DNA of 64,000 nucleotides from Mycolicibacterium rutilum (GTDB lineage Bacteria; Actinomycetota; Actinomycetes; Mycobacteriales; Mycobacteriaceae), in assembly GCF_900108565.1 (NCBI RefSeq), contig NZ_LT629971.1:1-64000 (forward strand), given 5' to 3'. Under the pieces are notes generated by a model, which was not told the DNA's origin, did no database searches, and saw only the letters and a program-made list of their open reading frames with translations. Of this stretch, positions 17,960 to 29,162 are shown one piece after another. Both the position numbers and the translations under genes were made by a program. Within the stretch, counting starts at the first letter, position 1. Each line of letters opens with the position of its first letter.

Positions 17960-19176
17960 CCACGATCGAGACCACCACGCCGGCGACCGAGCGGGCGATC
18001 GCGCTCGACGCCCGCCACACCGCGCACAACTACTCCCCGCTGCCGGTGGTCGCCGCCAGTGCCGAGGGCGTCTGGATCACCGACGTCGACGGCCGGCGCT
18101 ACCTGGACTGCCTGGCGGCCTACTCGGCGGTCAACTTCGGCCACCGCAACGCGGAGATCACCGCGGTCGCGCACGCCCAACTCGATGCCGTCACCCTGGT
18201 CAGCCGCGCGTTCCACTCCGACCGGCTGGGGCCGTTCTGCGCCGCGCTGGCCGACCTGTGCGGCAAAGACATGGTGCTGCCGATGAACAGCGGCGCCGAG
18301 GCCGTCGAGAGCGGGCTCAAGGTCGCGCGCAAATGGGGCACCGACGTCAAGGGTGTGCCCGCCGAGACCGCGAACATCGTAGTGGCGCACAACAACTTTC
18401 ACGGCCGCACTACGACGATCATCAGCTTCTCCGACGACGCGAGCGCCCGCCGTGGCTTCGGGCCCTACACGCCCGGCTTCCGCATGGCCCCGTTCGGTGA
18501 CGCCGACGCCTTCGCCGACGCGATCGACGAACACACCGTCGCGGTGCTGGTCGAGCCGATCCAGGGCGAGGCCGGGATCATCGTCCCGCCCGACGACTTC
18601 CTGCCCCGGCTGCGGGCGCTGTGCACCGAGCGCAATGTGCTGCTGATCGCCGACGAGATCCAGTCCGGGCTGGCGCGCACCGGGCGCACGTTCGCCTGCG
18701 ACCACTGGGGCGTGGTGCCCGACGTCTACCTGCTCGGCAAGGCGCTCGGCGGCGGTGTGCTCCCGGTGTCGGCGGTGGTGGCCGACCGCGACGTCCTCGG
18801 CGTGCTGCACCCCGGCGAGCACGGGTCGACCTTCGGCGGCAACCCGCTGGCGGCGGCGATCGGCGCGACCGTCGTCGAGATGCTCGCCCGCGGCGAATAC
18901 CAGCGTCGCTCAACCGAACTCGGCGCTCATCTGCACCGGCGGCTGCGCGCGCTGATCGGACGCGGTGTCCTCGCGGTCCGCGGCAAGGGGCTGTGGGCCG
19001 GCGTCGACATCGACCCGGCGCTGGGCACCGGCAAGGAGATGTGCCGACGCCTCGGGCAGCGCGGTGTGCTCGTCAAGGACACGCACGGCTCCACGCTGCG
19101 GTTCGCCCCGCCGCTGGTGATCACCGAGGACGAGATCGACTGGGCGGTCGACCAGTTCGAGGCCGCGCTCACCTGA
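17956..19176 (+). CDS. rocD: Ornithine--oxo-acid aminotransferase
   Basis: This is a 406-residue class III PLP aminotransferase. Features are MNSGAEAVESGLKVARKWG (PLP phosphate), FHGRTTTIISFSDD, LIADEIQSGLARTGR (Asp that binds the pyridine N), LLGKALGGGVLPVSAV (Schiff-base Lys) and GEHGSTFGGNPLAAA. It converts ornithine plus 2-oxoglutarate to glutamate semialdehyde and glutamate. In M. tuberculosis the gene is split into rocD1/rocD2; here it is intact and full length. Translation is coupled to ddaH. Confidence 0.93.
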   Translation: MTTIETTTPATERAIALDARHTAHNYSPLPVVAASAEGVWITDVDGRRYLDCLAAYSAVNFGHRNAEITAVAHAQLDAVTLVSRAFHSDRLGPFCAALADLCGKDMVLPMNSGAEAVESGLKVARKWGTDVKGVPAETANIVVAHNNFHGRTTTIISFSDDASARRGFGPYTPGFRMAPFGDADAFADAIDEHTVAVLVEPIQGEAGIIVPPDDFLPRLRALCTERNVLLIADEIQSGLARTGRTFACDHWGVVPDVYLLGKALGGGVLPVSAVVADRDVLGVLHPGEHGSTFGGNPLAAAIGATVVEMLARGEYQRRSTELGAHLHRRLRALIGRGVLAVRGKGLWAGVDIDPALGTGKEMCRRLGQRGVLVKDTHGSTLRFAPPLVITEDEIDWAVDQFEAALT

Positions 19177-19181
19177 TGCCG

Positions 19182-19241
19182 GCGAGCAGCCGCAAAGTGA
19201 CCCTAAAACCCGCAAATTGTGGGCATTTCGCGTCTGCTCGC
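19182..19241. repeat. 60-bp inverted-repeat element, family A copy 1
   Basis: The ends are GCGAGCAG and CTGCTCGC, extending into an imperfect 21-bp terminal inverted repeat (17 of 21 match). The element is 60 bp and about 80% identical (48/60) to 38498-38557. It sits 5 bp after the rocD stop and 10 bp before the end of the convergent SDR gene, so it may also terminate transcription. Confidence 0.8.
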
Positions 19242-19251
19242 GGGAGAAAAG

Positions 19252-21413
<2,162 letters not shown>

Positions 21414-21433
21414 GTCAGTTCTCCTCCTGTGCA

Positions 21434-22882
21434 TCAGATTTCGATGGCGCCGGTGGCCAGCGAGAACACTCCCGCGACCGCGCCGACAACGATCACGCCG
21501 AACAGCACGGCCTCGGCGGGACGGAACACCCGCAGGCCGCGTTCGCGTCGCGCCTTGAAGTACAACGCGGCCGCGGGGGCGTAGAGGATGCACGACAGCA
21601 GCAGCTTGTCGATGCCCGCCGCGTGGACCAGGAACAGGGTGTAGACGGTGGCGACCGCGGCGATCGCCATGTCCGGCGCGAGCGACTGTCGGGTGTCGTA
21701 GGTTTCGCGGGTGAGCGTGAGCTTGAGCGCGTAAGCCGCCGCGAGCAGATACGGAATCAGCGACAGCGCCGCGGTGAGGTCCAGCATGAAATCGAGTGCG
21801 TCCGCGGCGAACAGCAGCGCCACCAGCAGCAGCGTCGTCAGGCCCGCCGCCATGACCAGCGCCGTGACGGGGGCGTCGTGGCGGTTGGTGCTGCTCAGGA
21901 AGCGCGGCATGTCGTCGGACTTGGCGGGGATGAACAGCACCTCGGCGGCCATCAACGTCCACGCCAGGTAGGCGCCGAGCACCGACACGATGACCCCGAC
22001 CCGGATGAACACCGAACCCCACGGGCCGACGATCGACTCCAGCACCGCGGCCATCGACGGCTGGCTCACACCGGCGAGGTCGCTCTGCGGCATCACGCCG
22101 TAGGACACCAGGGTCACCAGGGCGAAAACGCTGAGCACGCTGAGGAATCCGATGACCGTCGCCCGGCCGACGTCCTCCCGCCTGCGCGCCATCCGCGAGT
22201 ACACGGCGGCGCCCTCGATGCCGAGGAAGACGAACACGGTGATCAGCATCGTGCCGGTGGCCTGCTCCCACACCGCGGCGAACGAGTACTGCCCGCCGCC
22301 GCCCCAGAAGTTGTCGGCGAACACCCCGGCCTCGAACGCGACGATCGCGATCAAGATGAACACCAGGATCGGCAGCACCTTGGCGATTGTGACGATGTAG
22401 TTGATGACGGCCGCGTCCCGGACCCCGCGCAGCACCAGGAACACGAACAGCCACACCCCGATCGCCGACACCACCACGGCCAGCACGGTGTCGCCCGCCC
22501 CGAACGCCGGCACCACCGCGCTCATCGTCGTCGTGATGAGCACCCAGTACGACACGTTGCCCGCGCACGCCGACGCCCAGTAGCCGATCGCCGAGTTGAA
22601 CCCGACGTAGTCCCCAAAACCGGCTTTGGCGTAGGTGAAGATGCCGGCGTTGAGGTTGGGCTTGCGGATCGCGAGGCGCTGAAACACGAACGCCAGCATC
22701 AGCATTCCGGTGCCCGCGACGGTCCAGGCGATCAGCGCACCCGCCACGCCGGTCTCGGTGCCGAAGCGGCGCGGCAGCAGGAACACCCCGGAGCCGATCA
22801 TCGACCCGACCACCATGGCGGTCAGGGTCGGCAGGTTGACCTTCTGCTCGGCCTGTTCGCTACGGGTCTCCGTCGACGTCAT
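21434..22882 (-). CDS. APC-family basic amino acid/polyamine antiporter (ArcD-like)
   Basis: This is a 482-residue integral membrane protein with about 12-13 hydrophobic segments. It begins [20 protein letters not shown], followed by the APC signature [17 protein letters not shown] in the first helix. [29 protein letters not shown] matches the arginine/ornithine and lysine exchanger subfamily. Being directly before arcA, it likely exchanges arginine for citrulline or ornithine. The ATG at 22882 overlaps the nhaC stop by 4 bp. A longer open frame upstream is not coding. Confidence 0.88.
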   Translation of the reverse strand: MTSTETRSEQAEQKVNLPTLTAMVVGSMIGSGVFLLPRRFGTETGVAGALIAWTVAGTGMLMLAFVFQRLAIRKPNLNAGIFTYAKAGFGDYVGFNSAIGYWASACAGNVSYWVLITTTMSAVVPAFGAGDTVLAVVVSAIGVWLFVFLVLRGVRDAAVINYIVTIAKVLPILVFILIAIVAFEAGVFADNFWGGGGQYSFAAVWEQATGTMLITVFVFLGIEGAAVYSRMARRREDVGRATVIGFLSVLSVFALVTLVSYGVMPQSDLAGVSQPSMAAVLESIVGPWGSVFIRVGVIVSVLGAYLAWTLMAAEVLFIPAKSDDMPRFLSSTNRHDAPVTALVMAAGLTTLLLVALLFAADALDFMLDLTAALSLIPYLLAAAYALKLTLTRETYDTRQSLAPDMAIAAVATVYTLFLVHAAGIDKLLLSCILYAPAAALYFKARRERGLRVFRPAEAVLFGVIVVGAVAGVFSLATGAIEI

Positions 22883-24360
22883 GTCACGTCCTCCTCGGTG
22901 GGTGCGGCCTTGACGACCCGGAAGCCGGTGAACCCGTAGACCACGCTGAGCAGCGGGCTGGCGATGTTGAAGATCGCGAACGGCAGATACGCCAGCGTCG
23001 ACACCCCGAGCACCGCGCTCATGAACGCCCCGCAGGAGTTCCACGGCACCAAAGGCGACGTCACGGTGCCGCTGTCGGCCGCCAGCCGCGAGAGGTTCTG
23101 CGGTGCGAGTCCGCGCTTTTCGAACTCCAGCCGGAACACGCGGCTGGGCAGCACGAGCGCGATGTACTGGTCGCCGGCCACGATGTTGAGGCCGATACCG
23201 CTGGCGAAGACGGAAAGATACAGTCGGCCGGTCGATTTCGCGGATTCGATCAGCGGCCGCACCAACCGGTCGATCAACCCGAACTGCTCGAGCAGGGCGC
23301 CGAACGTGACGGCGCCGATGATCAGCCAGATGGTGAGCAGCATGCTGTCCATGCCTCCGCGTGACAGCAGCCGGTCGATGTCGGCGATGCCGGAGTTCAT
23401 CGTGAACCCGTTGGCCATCGCACGCCAGATCGCCTGCACCGAGCCCGCGATCATGTCGCTGCTGCCGTGGATCTCGGCGACGAAGCCCGCCACGACATCG
23501 CGTTGCAGGAGCACCGCCTGGATGCCGGCCCACAGTGAGGCGGCCAGCAGCGCCAACGAGGCCGGCGCCTTGCGGATCGACAGCACCACCAGGATCACCA
23601 ACGGCAGCAGGTTCAGCGGGGTGATCGAGAAGATCTCGCTCAGCTTGGCCAGTTCGACGTCCTCACCGACGGTCTGGCGTACCGGCGGGCCGACGATGCC
23701 GAGCAGCGCGAACACCACCGCGGCGATGACGAATGCCGGGACCGACGTCCACGCCTGGCTGCGGATGTGGGTGTAGAGGTCGACCTTGACCATCTGCGCG
23801 GTGAGGATCGTCGTCTCCGACAGCGGCGAGAGTTTGTCGCCGAGGTACGCCCCGGAGATCACCGCTCCCGCGGTGATGGCCGACGAAACCCCGAGCATGG
23901 TGGCGATCCCGACGAGCCCGACGCCGACGGTGCCCGCGGTCGTCCAGGAACTGCCGATCGACATTGCCACGACCCCGCAGATGACCGCGGCAGCAACGTA
24001 GAAGTAGCCCGGCGACAGCACCTGGATGCCGTAGTACACCAGCGTCGGGATGGTGCCCGACAGATTCCACGTCCCGATCAGGGCGCCGACGGCCAGCAGA
24101 ATGAACAACGCGCTGGTGATCGACGACATCGCACCCTGGCCGGCCTCCTGCACGGCGGTCCAGCGGTGCCCGTTCTTCAGCGCGATCAAAGCCGCGACCG
24201 CGCAACACATCACCAGCGCGACCTGGATCGGACCGTCGAGGGCGTCGAGCCCGAACAACGCGATCGAGCTACCGATCAGGACTGTGAGAGCGATTAGCGG
24301 GACAATCGCGTCGACCAGCGACGGACTGCGAATCGCCTGATGCTCCAGCGAGTCCGTCAT
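22879..24360 (-). CDS. nhaC: NhaC-family Na+/H+ antiporter
   Basis: This 493-residue membrane protein has about 11-12 hydrophobic helices. Family motifs are MSIGSSWTTAGTVGVGLVGIA, GAYLGDKLSPLSETTILTAQM and ASGIGLNIVAGDQYIALVLPSRVF. It exchanges sodium (or another substrate) for protons. As first gene of the operon with the APC carrier and arcA, it may balance the pH change from ammonia released by arginine deiminase, or may carry an organic substrate such as an amino acid. The second idea is inference. Confidence 0.88.
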   Translation of the reverse strand: MTDSLEHQAIRSPSLVDAIVPLIALTVLIGSSIALFGLDALDGPIQVALVMCCAVAALIALKNGHRWTAVQEAGQGAMSSITSALFILLAVGALIGTWNLSGTIPTLVYYGIQVLSPGYFYVAAAVICGVVAMSIGSSWTTAGTVGVGLVGIATMLGVSSAITAGAVISGAYLGDKLSPLSETTILTAQMVKVDLYTHIRSQAWTSVPAFVIAAVVFALLGIVGPPVRQTVGEDVELAKLSEIFSITPLNLLPLVILVVLSIRKAPASLALLAASLWAGIQAVLLQRDVVAGFVAEIHGSSDMIAGSVQAIWRAMANGFTMNSGIADIDRLLSRGGMDSMLLTIWLIIGAVTFGALLEQFGLIDRLVRPLIESAKSTGRLYLSVFASGIGLNIVAGDQYIALVLPSRVFRLEFEKRGLAPQNLSRLAADSGTVTSPLVPWNSCGAFMSAVLGVSTLAYLPFAIFNIASPLLSVVYGFTGFRVVKAAPTEEDVT

Positions 24361-24432
24361 CGCAGGACCCCAGGGGGCCGCTACGCGGCACGAACCGACG
24401 GTAGCAGCCCGCGGCGTGTGATACGCCGAAAA

Positions 24433-25281
24433 CTACAGGTCAGCGATAATTTGCTGACGCTTCGCGGTGTACTCGTCCTCGGAGATGGCGCCGGTGGCGC
24501 GCAGCGTTTCGAGTTCCTGGAGGCGCTGCGCGGTCGACGGCTCGGGCGGCGCCAGGTAGGGCGCGGCGGTGGCTGACGTGGCCTGCGGTGCCGCGGCCGC
24601 CGGTGCGGCGGCGGTCGTCTGCTGGGCGGCACGGCGGACCACGGCCTGGACCTGTTGTCGCGCAGCGGGATTGGCCCGCAGGTCGATCATGTTGTTGAAG
24701 CCGATGTTGTGCGCTTTGAGGATCTGCAGGATCTCCATCAACGGCGCCGTCTGCCCACTCAGGTCGTAGGTCCTGTTGTCCTCGGCGATCGTGAAGTTGG
24801 CGGGCATCATCCCGCTGACGAGAGCGCTTCGCTCCCAATCGATTTGATACTCCATCGTCACCGGGTCGACGAGCGCGACCAGTTTGCGGTTGGTGATCAT
24901 CGGCAGCCGCGAGATCGAGGCGATGACCTTGTCCTGACTGGCGAACGGGGTGACGCCGGGACCGGTGATCTGCAGGTCGAGTTTGACCAGCGGCTGCTCG
25001 TTGATCCGGGTGTTGGTCTCCTGGATTCCGGTGACCTGCGCCAGCGCCAGCACCCCGGTCTGCTCGAGCGCGGCGGTCTTGGCCGCCGACCGCGCACCCA
25101 TCCCGGTGATCGCCAACGCGATCAGCACGTCGGCGACGGTGATCAACAAGCCCGTCCAGAACATCCACTGCAGCAGCGGGTCCGCCCCCGTGGCGAAGTA
25201 GATGACCAGAAAGATCGGGCCGACGATGCCGCACAGCAGGACGAAGGCCTGGATCTTGACGTAGCGCCAGAATGTGGACAC
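24433..25281 (-). CDS. Membrane protein with C-terminal SHOCT domain
   Basis: This 282-residue protein has two N-terminal membrane helices (about 8-30 and 38-60, VLLCGIVGPIFLVIYFATG and WTGLLITVADVLIALAITG). A soluble middle domain follows, then an Ala/Pro/Thr-rich linker (about 215-250). The final 30 residues are a SHOCT domain (QRLQELETLRATGAISEDEYTAKRQQII). SHOCT domains often cap mycobacterial proteins and are thought to aid oligomerisation. Exact function is unknown. Confidence 0.75.
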   Translation of the reverse strand: MSTFWRYVKIQAFVLLCGIVGPIFLVIYFATGADPLLQWMFWTGLLITVADVLIALAITGMGARSAAKTAALEQTGVLALAQVTGIQETNTRINEQPLVKLDLQITGPGVTPFASQDKVIASISRLPMITNRKLVALVDPVTMEYQIDWERSALVSGMMPANFTIAEDNRTYDLSGQTAPLMEILQILKAHNIGFNNMIDLRANPAARQQVQAVVRRAAQQTTAAAPAAAAPQATSATAAPYLAPPEPSTAQRLQELETLRATGAISEDEYTAKRQQIIADL

Positions 25282-25389
25282 GGGCCTGACTCCTGTCGGT
25301 CGCGACGTTTCCGCGTCAGATTAACGCCAAACCGCCTCGAATGAGCCGTATCGTCGGTCGATGACGTCGGGGGCGGACACCAGGGCGAG

Positions 25390-26739
25390 GTGGATCCTGG
25401 CGCCGTCGCGCTGGCCTTGTTCTGCGTGCAGATCGACTACTTCGCGATGAACCTGGCGCTGCCGCGCATCGCGGCCGAGTTCGATCAGACCGCGACGGAT
25501 CTGCAGTGGCTGATCAGCGCCTACATGCTGGCGCTGGGTGCGTTCATGGTGCCCGCCGGGCGCATCGGCGACATCTTCGGGCGGCGCCGCGCACTGCTCA
25601 CCGGGGTGGCGTTGTTCGGCCTGGCGTCGGTGGCGTGCGCGGTCGCACCGTCGGTGGTGTCGCTCATCGTGTTTCGCGTCGTGCAGGGCCTGGGCGCCGC
25701 GCTGATCTTCCCGGTGTCGGTCAGCGTGCTGACCAACACCTATGACACCGCCAAGGCCGGCCACGCCATCGGAACGGCCTACGGGATCGCGGCTTTGGGC
25801 AACGCGGCGGGTCCGCTGATCGGTGGCCTGCTCACCGACACCGTCGGTTGGCGGTGGATCTTCTGGCTGAACGTGCCGATCACGTTGGCGTCGTTGGTGA
25901 TCGCGGCGCGCACGGTGAACGAGTCCTTCGACGAGTCGGCACCGAGGCGGATCGACATCAGCGGTCTGGCGTTGATCAGCATCGGGATCGGCTTGTTCAC
26001 ACTGACATTCGACCGGGCACCGACATGGGGATGGCTTTCGGCCTGGACGGTGATCGCGTTCACCGGGTCGCTGGTCGCGCTGGCGGTGTTCGTCGTCGTG
26101 GAGAACCGCGTGCGCTGGCCGCTGGTCGATCTCATGCTGCTGCGCGATCCGCGGTTCACGCTGCTCGTCGTCGCCGGCACGGCCGCCAACGTCGCTTACG
26201 CGGTCGCCATCTTCCTGTCGACGCTGTTCCTGCAACAGGTGCGGGGGATGGACCCGCTGCTGGCGGGGCTGGCGTTCCTCGGTCCGTCGGCGGGCGCGGC
26301 CATCGGCGGTGTGCTGGCGGGCCGGCTCGCCGTGCGTCAACCGCCGGTGGTGATGGGCGTGACGACGGTGCTGGCCGCGGTCAGCCTGGCCGCGCTGGCG
26401 GTGTCGGGCGGCTGGGTCGGCTACCTGCTGGCGCTGACGGCGTGCGGGTCGACGCTGGGCCTGGTGTACGCATTCACGACGGTCGCGACCCAGGCCGTCG
26501 TCCGGCCCGAGCGCGCCGGCGAGGCGGCCGGCGTGACGCTGACGGTGCTGGTGTCGATGGCGGGTGTCGGCGTCGCGGTGGCATCGACGGTGCTGGAGAT
26601 GTTGGGCCGCAACGGAATTGAACCAGCCGACGCCGTCGACCTCATCCTCGGGGCGCTGGCGGCCGCGCTGCTGGCCGCCGGAGCGCTGGTGCTGTGGCTC
26701 GCGCGTTCGGAGACTACGGAGTCGGCGCGCTCGCGTTGA
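25390..26739 (+). CDS. MFS transporter, DHA2 family
   Basis: This is a 449-residue or longer multi-pass transporter. The first helix is AVALALFCVQIDYFAMNLAL; then LISAYMLALGAFMVPAGRIG and motif A GRIGDIFGRRRALLTG follow, with motif C-like GIAALGNAAGPLIGGLL. About 13-14 helices are expected. The GTG at 25390 is the only in-frame start and leaves an unusually short tail. The frame starting at ATG 25361 reads MTSGADTRARWILAP, a typical DHA2 N-terminus, and would join by one indel near 25397. It is convergent with and overlaps the cutinase gene by 26 bp. Substrate unknown. Confidence 0.82.
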   Translation: MDPGAVALALFCVQIDYFAMNLALPRIAAEFDQTATDLQWLISAYMLALGAFMVPAGRIGDIFGRRRALLTGVALFGLASVACAVAPSVVSLIVFRVVQGLGAALIFPVSVSVLTNTYDTAKAGHAIGTAYGIAALGNAAGPLIGGLLTDTVGWRWIFWLNVPITLASLVIAARTVNESFDESAPRRIDISGLALISIGIGLFTLTFDRAPTWGWLSAWTVIAFTGSLVALAVFVVVENRVRWPLVDLMLLRDPRFTLLVVAGTAANVAYAVAIFLSTLFLQQVRGMDPLLAGLAFLGPSAGAAIGGVLAGRLAVRQPPVVMGVTTVLAAVSLAALAVSGGWVGYLLALTACGSTLGLVYAFTTVATQAVVRPERAGEAAGVTLTVLVSMAGVGVAVASTVLEMLGRNGIEPADAVDLILGALAAALLAAGALVLWLARSETTESARSR

Positions 26740-27568
26740 GCGGAACCATCGGTTGCGCATCGGCCGTCGTGGGCGCCGGCCCGAGCAGGAAGTGCAGCGG
26801 CGCCGTCCACGGCAGGCCCGGGGTGCGGGCGTAGCTGGTGTGCACGGCCACGCGCCGGGCATACGCCGCCGAGGAGTCGTCAGCGTCCTCGTCGTAGTCG
26901 CACACGGCGTCGTTGAGATCGCAGACGCTGATCGTGCGGGCGCCCATGGCCGGCGACAGCGGGGCGGGCGCGTGGGCCAGGATCGGCCAGTCCTGCGCGA
27001 CACCCTTGCCGCGCTCGGGGATACCCGCGGCGCTGCCGAAGTTCATCGTCGGGTCCGCCGGCAGCCGGTCGCCGTCGGCGACGAGCAGCACCGCGGCGAG
27101 GTTGGGGCTCGCTTCGAGGGCCGCAAGGTTGCGGTGCACGACCATGGCGCCCTGCGAGTAGCCGGCCAGCACCACCTTCGACGCCGGGCAGCGCTGCACG
27201 AATGCCGAGTACTGCTGGCCGAGCGCGGCCGCGCCGGTGTCGACGCTGCCCATGAAGCCGAGCCACTCGCCGATGCCGCCGTCTTCGCCGGGCACCTCGA
27301 CGGCCGGGTAGGCGACGGCCTCGGCGGTCATGGTGCGGCCGTCCTTGGCGACCTCCGCCGACAGTTCCTGCAGCGACCGGTAGACCACGCGGCCCATCCC
27401 GTCGTTCTGGGTGACCTCGGCGGGCGTGCGCTCGCCGGAGCCGGCGGCACCGATCCAGTGCACGTCGGGGCAGTCAGGCTGGGCCTGCGCGGACCCGGTG
27501 GACAGCACCGCGAAGGCGGCGCCCGCGACCGCGGCTGCGCTGACGAACGACGTGAGACGACCGAACAT
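26714..27568 (-). CDS. Secreted cutinase-family hydrolase
   Basis: This protein of about 284 residues starts at ATG 27568. A Sec signal peptide (MFGRLTSFVSAAAVAGAAFA...) is cut after AQA. The mature part has the cutinase nucleophile motif VVLAGYSQGAMV, an early Cys (PDCPDVH) likely paired with RCPASK, and a late CDLNDAVCDY with the catalytic Asp. These are alpha/beta hydrolases acting on lipid esters at the mycobacterial cell surface. The last roughly 40 residues are Ala/Pro-rich. An upstream frame extension to 27667 is not needed. Confidence 0.9.
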   Translation of the reverse strand: MFGRLTSFVSAAAVAGAAFAVLSTGSAQAQPDCPDVHWIGAAGSGERTPAEVTQNDGMGRVVYRSLQELSAEVAKDGRTMTAEAVAYPAVEVPGEDGGIGEWLGFMGSVDTGAAALGQQYSAFVQRCPASKVVLAGYSQGAMVVHRNLAALEASPNLAAVLLVADGDRLPADPTMNFGSAAGIPERGKGVAQDWPILAHAPAPLSPAMGARTISVCDLNDAVCDYDEDADDSSAAYARRVAVHTSYARTPGLPWTAPLHFLLGPAPTTADAQPMVPLNASAPTP

Positions 27569-27669
27569 GAAACCCTTACCCTTCTTTACCCGACCAGGGC
27601 ATACGCGAAGTACATCGCGGTTTGGGCGCCGGGTGTTACAGCTGAGGCGCCGTTGGGCCCGCCCCACGC

Positions 27670-27733
27670 TCGCGATTTCTACACCAGGGCTGCGATCCTC
27701 GACCGATCACAACCCCCACGTAGAACTCGCCGC
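27670..27733. repeat. 64-bp inverted-repeat element, family C copy 1
   Basis: This is a direct copy of 27763-27826 (60 of 64 bases match, offset 93 bp). Each copy has imperfect inverted ends, GCGATTTCTAC... and ...GTAGAACTCGC. It lies in the 314-bp gap between the cutinase start and the tuf stop, which is otherwise free of genes apart from a terminator. Confidence 0.82.
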
Positions 27734-27762
27734 GCAGAGGCAGGCGCCCGCGCGTCCAACGG

Positions 27763-27826
27763 TCGCGATTTCTACACCAGGGCTGCGATCGCCGACCGAT
27801 CACAACCCTGACGTAGAACTCGCCGC
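27763..27826. repeat. 64-bp inverted-repeat element, family C copy 2
   Basis: This is the second tandem copy, separated from the first by 29 bp of GC-rich spacer. The four differences fall in the middle; both ends are kept. That pattern suggests the ends matter. Confidence 0.82.
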
Positions 27827-27837
27827 AGAATGCGAAA

Positions 27838-27865
27838 GCGGCGCCCACCCGAAGGTGAGCGCCGC
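27838..27865 (-). terminator. tuf terminator hairpin
   Basis: On the minus strand, GCGGCGC(TC)ACC, a short TTCG-type loop, then GGT(GG)GCGCCGC form a strong stem. TTTCGCATTC follows it. The stem sits 18 bp past the tuf stop at 27883 and ends the str operon. Confidence 0.75.
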
Positions 27866-27882
27866 TTCACGGCAGAACTAGA

Positions 27883-29073
27883 TCACTTGTGGATCTTGGT
27901 CACCCGGCCGGCGCCGACGGTGCGGCCACCCTCGCGGATGGCGAACCGCAGGCCCTCGTCCATGGCGACGGGCTGGATCAGCTTGACGGAGATGTCGGTG
28001 TTGTCACCGGGCATCACCATCTCGGTGCCCTCAGGCAGGGTCACCACGCCGGTCACGTCCGTGGTCCGGAAGTAGAACTGCGGACGGTAGTTGTTGAAGA
28101 ACGGCGTGTGGCGGCCACCCTCGTCCTTGGACAGGATGTAGACCTGGCCGTCGAACTCGGTGTGCGGGGTGGTGGTGCCGGGCTTCACGACGACCTGGCC
28201 GCGCTCGACGTCCTCACGCTTGATGCCGCGCAGCAGCAGACCGACGTTGTCACCGGCCTGGCCCTGGTCGAGCAGCTTGCGGAACATCTCGACACCGGTG
28301 ACCGTGGTCTTGGTGGTGTCGGGGCGGATGCCGACGATCTCGACTTCCTCGTTCACGTTGATGATGCCGCGCTCCACACGACCGGTGACCACGGTGCCGC
28401 GGCCGGTGATCGTGAAGACGTCCTCGACGGGCATCAGGAACGGCTTGTCGGTCTCGCGAACCGGGTCCGGGATCGACTCGTCGACCGCGTCCATCAGCTC
28501 TTCGATGCTCTTGACCCACTTCTCGTCACCCTCGAGCGCCTTGAGCGCCGACACGCGGATGACCGGGGCCTCCTCGTCGAACTCCTGGGCGGCCAGCAGT
28601 TCGCGGACCTCCATCTCGACGAGCTCGATGAGCTCCTCGTCGTCGACCGCGTCCGACTTGTTCAGCGCCACGAGGATGTAGGGCACGCCCACCTGACGGG
28701 CGAGCAGCACGTGCTCACGCGTCTGCGGCATCGGGCCGTCGGTCGCGGCGACCACCAGGATCGCGCCGTCCATCTGGGCGGCACCGGTGATCATGTTCTT
28801 GATGTAGTCGGCGTGACCGGGGGCGTCGACGTGCGCGTAGTGACGCTTCTCGGTCTGGTACTCCACGTGGGAGATGTTGATCGTGATGCCGCGCTGACGC
28901 TCCTCAGGCGCATTGTCGATCTGGTCGAATGCGCGCGACTCGTTCAACTCCGGGTACTTGTCGTGCAGCACCTTGGTGATTGCTGCGGTCAGCGTGGTCT
29001 TGCCGTGGTCAACGTGACCAATGGTCCCGATGTTGACGTGCGGCTTCGTCCGCTCGAACTTCGCCTTCGCCAC
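27883..29073 (-). CDS. tuf: Elongation factor Tu
   Basis: This 396-residue GTPase delivers aminoacyl-tRNA to the ribosome. The P-loop is [10 protein letters not shown] near residue 19; switch I has [12 protein letters not shown], switch [15 protein letters not shown] gives guanine specificity, and SALKALEG is the G5 loop. Domains II and III are complete ([21 protein letters not shown]). It is the last gene of rpsL-rpsG-fusA-tuf, 89 bp after fusA. Only one copy lies in this window. Confidence 0.98.
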   Translation of the reverse strand: MAKAKFERTKPHVNIGTIGHVDHGKTTLTAAITKVLHDKYPELNESRAFDQIDNAPEERQRGITINISHVEYQTEKRHYAHVDAPGHADYIKNMITGAAQMDGAILVVAATDGPMPQTREHVLLARQVGVPYILVALNKSDAVDDEELIELVEMEVRELLAAQEFDEEAPVIRVSALKALEGDEKWVKSIEELMDAVDESIPDPVRETDKPFLMPVEDVFTITGRGTVVTGRVERGIINVNEEVEIVGIRPDTTKTTVTGVEMFRKLLDQGQAGDNVGLLLRGIKREDVERGQVVVKPGTTTPHTEFDGQVYILSKDEGGRHTPFFNNYRPQFYFRTTDVTGVVTLPEGTEMVMPGDNTDISVKLIQPVAMDEGLRFAIREGGRTVGAGRVTKIHK

Positions 29074-29162
29074 TGTGTTGTCCTCCTGGACTGTGTTAGT
29101 GCTTGTCTTGAAGCAGTGTTGATCTTTGCAGTTGTGTGGTCCCGCGAAACCAGCGGGTCAGA

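Noticed and set aside
21414..22568. Upstream extension of the arcA frame into the APC transporter
   Set aside because: GTG 21413 has an excellent ribosome-binding site and the extension is an out-of-frame reading of the transporter gene.
22883..23533. Upstream extension of the APC transporter frame
   Set aside because: It lies inside nhaC in another frame; ATG 22882 overlaps the nhaC stop by 4 bp.
25282..25389. Possible small gene before the MFS transporter
   Set aside because: The short frame at 25361 looks like the real N-terminus of the transporter, not a separate gene.
27670..27826. Tandem copies considered as a CRISPR array
   Set aside because: Only two copies, 64 bp long, with inverted ends; no cas gene and no spacer pattern.
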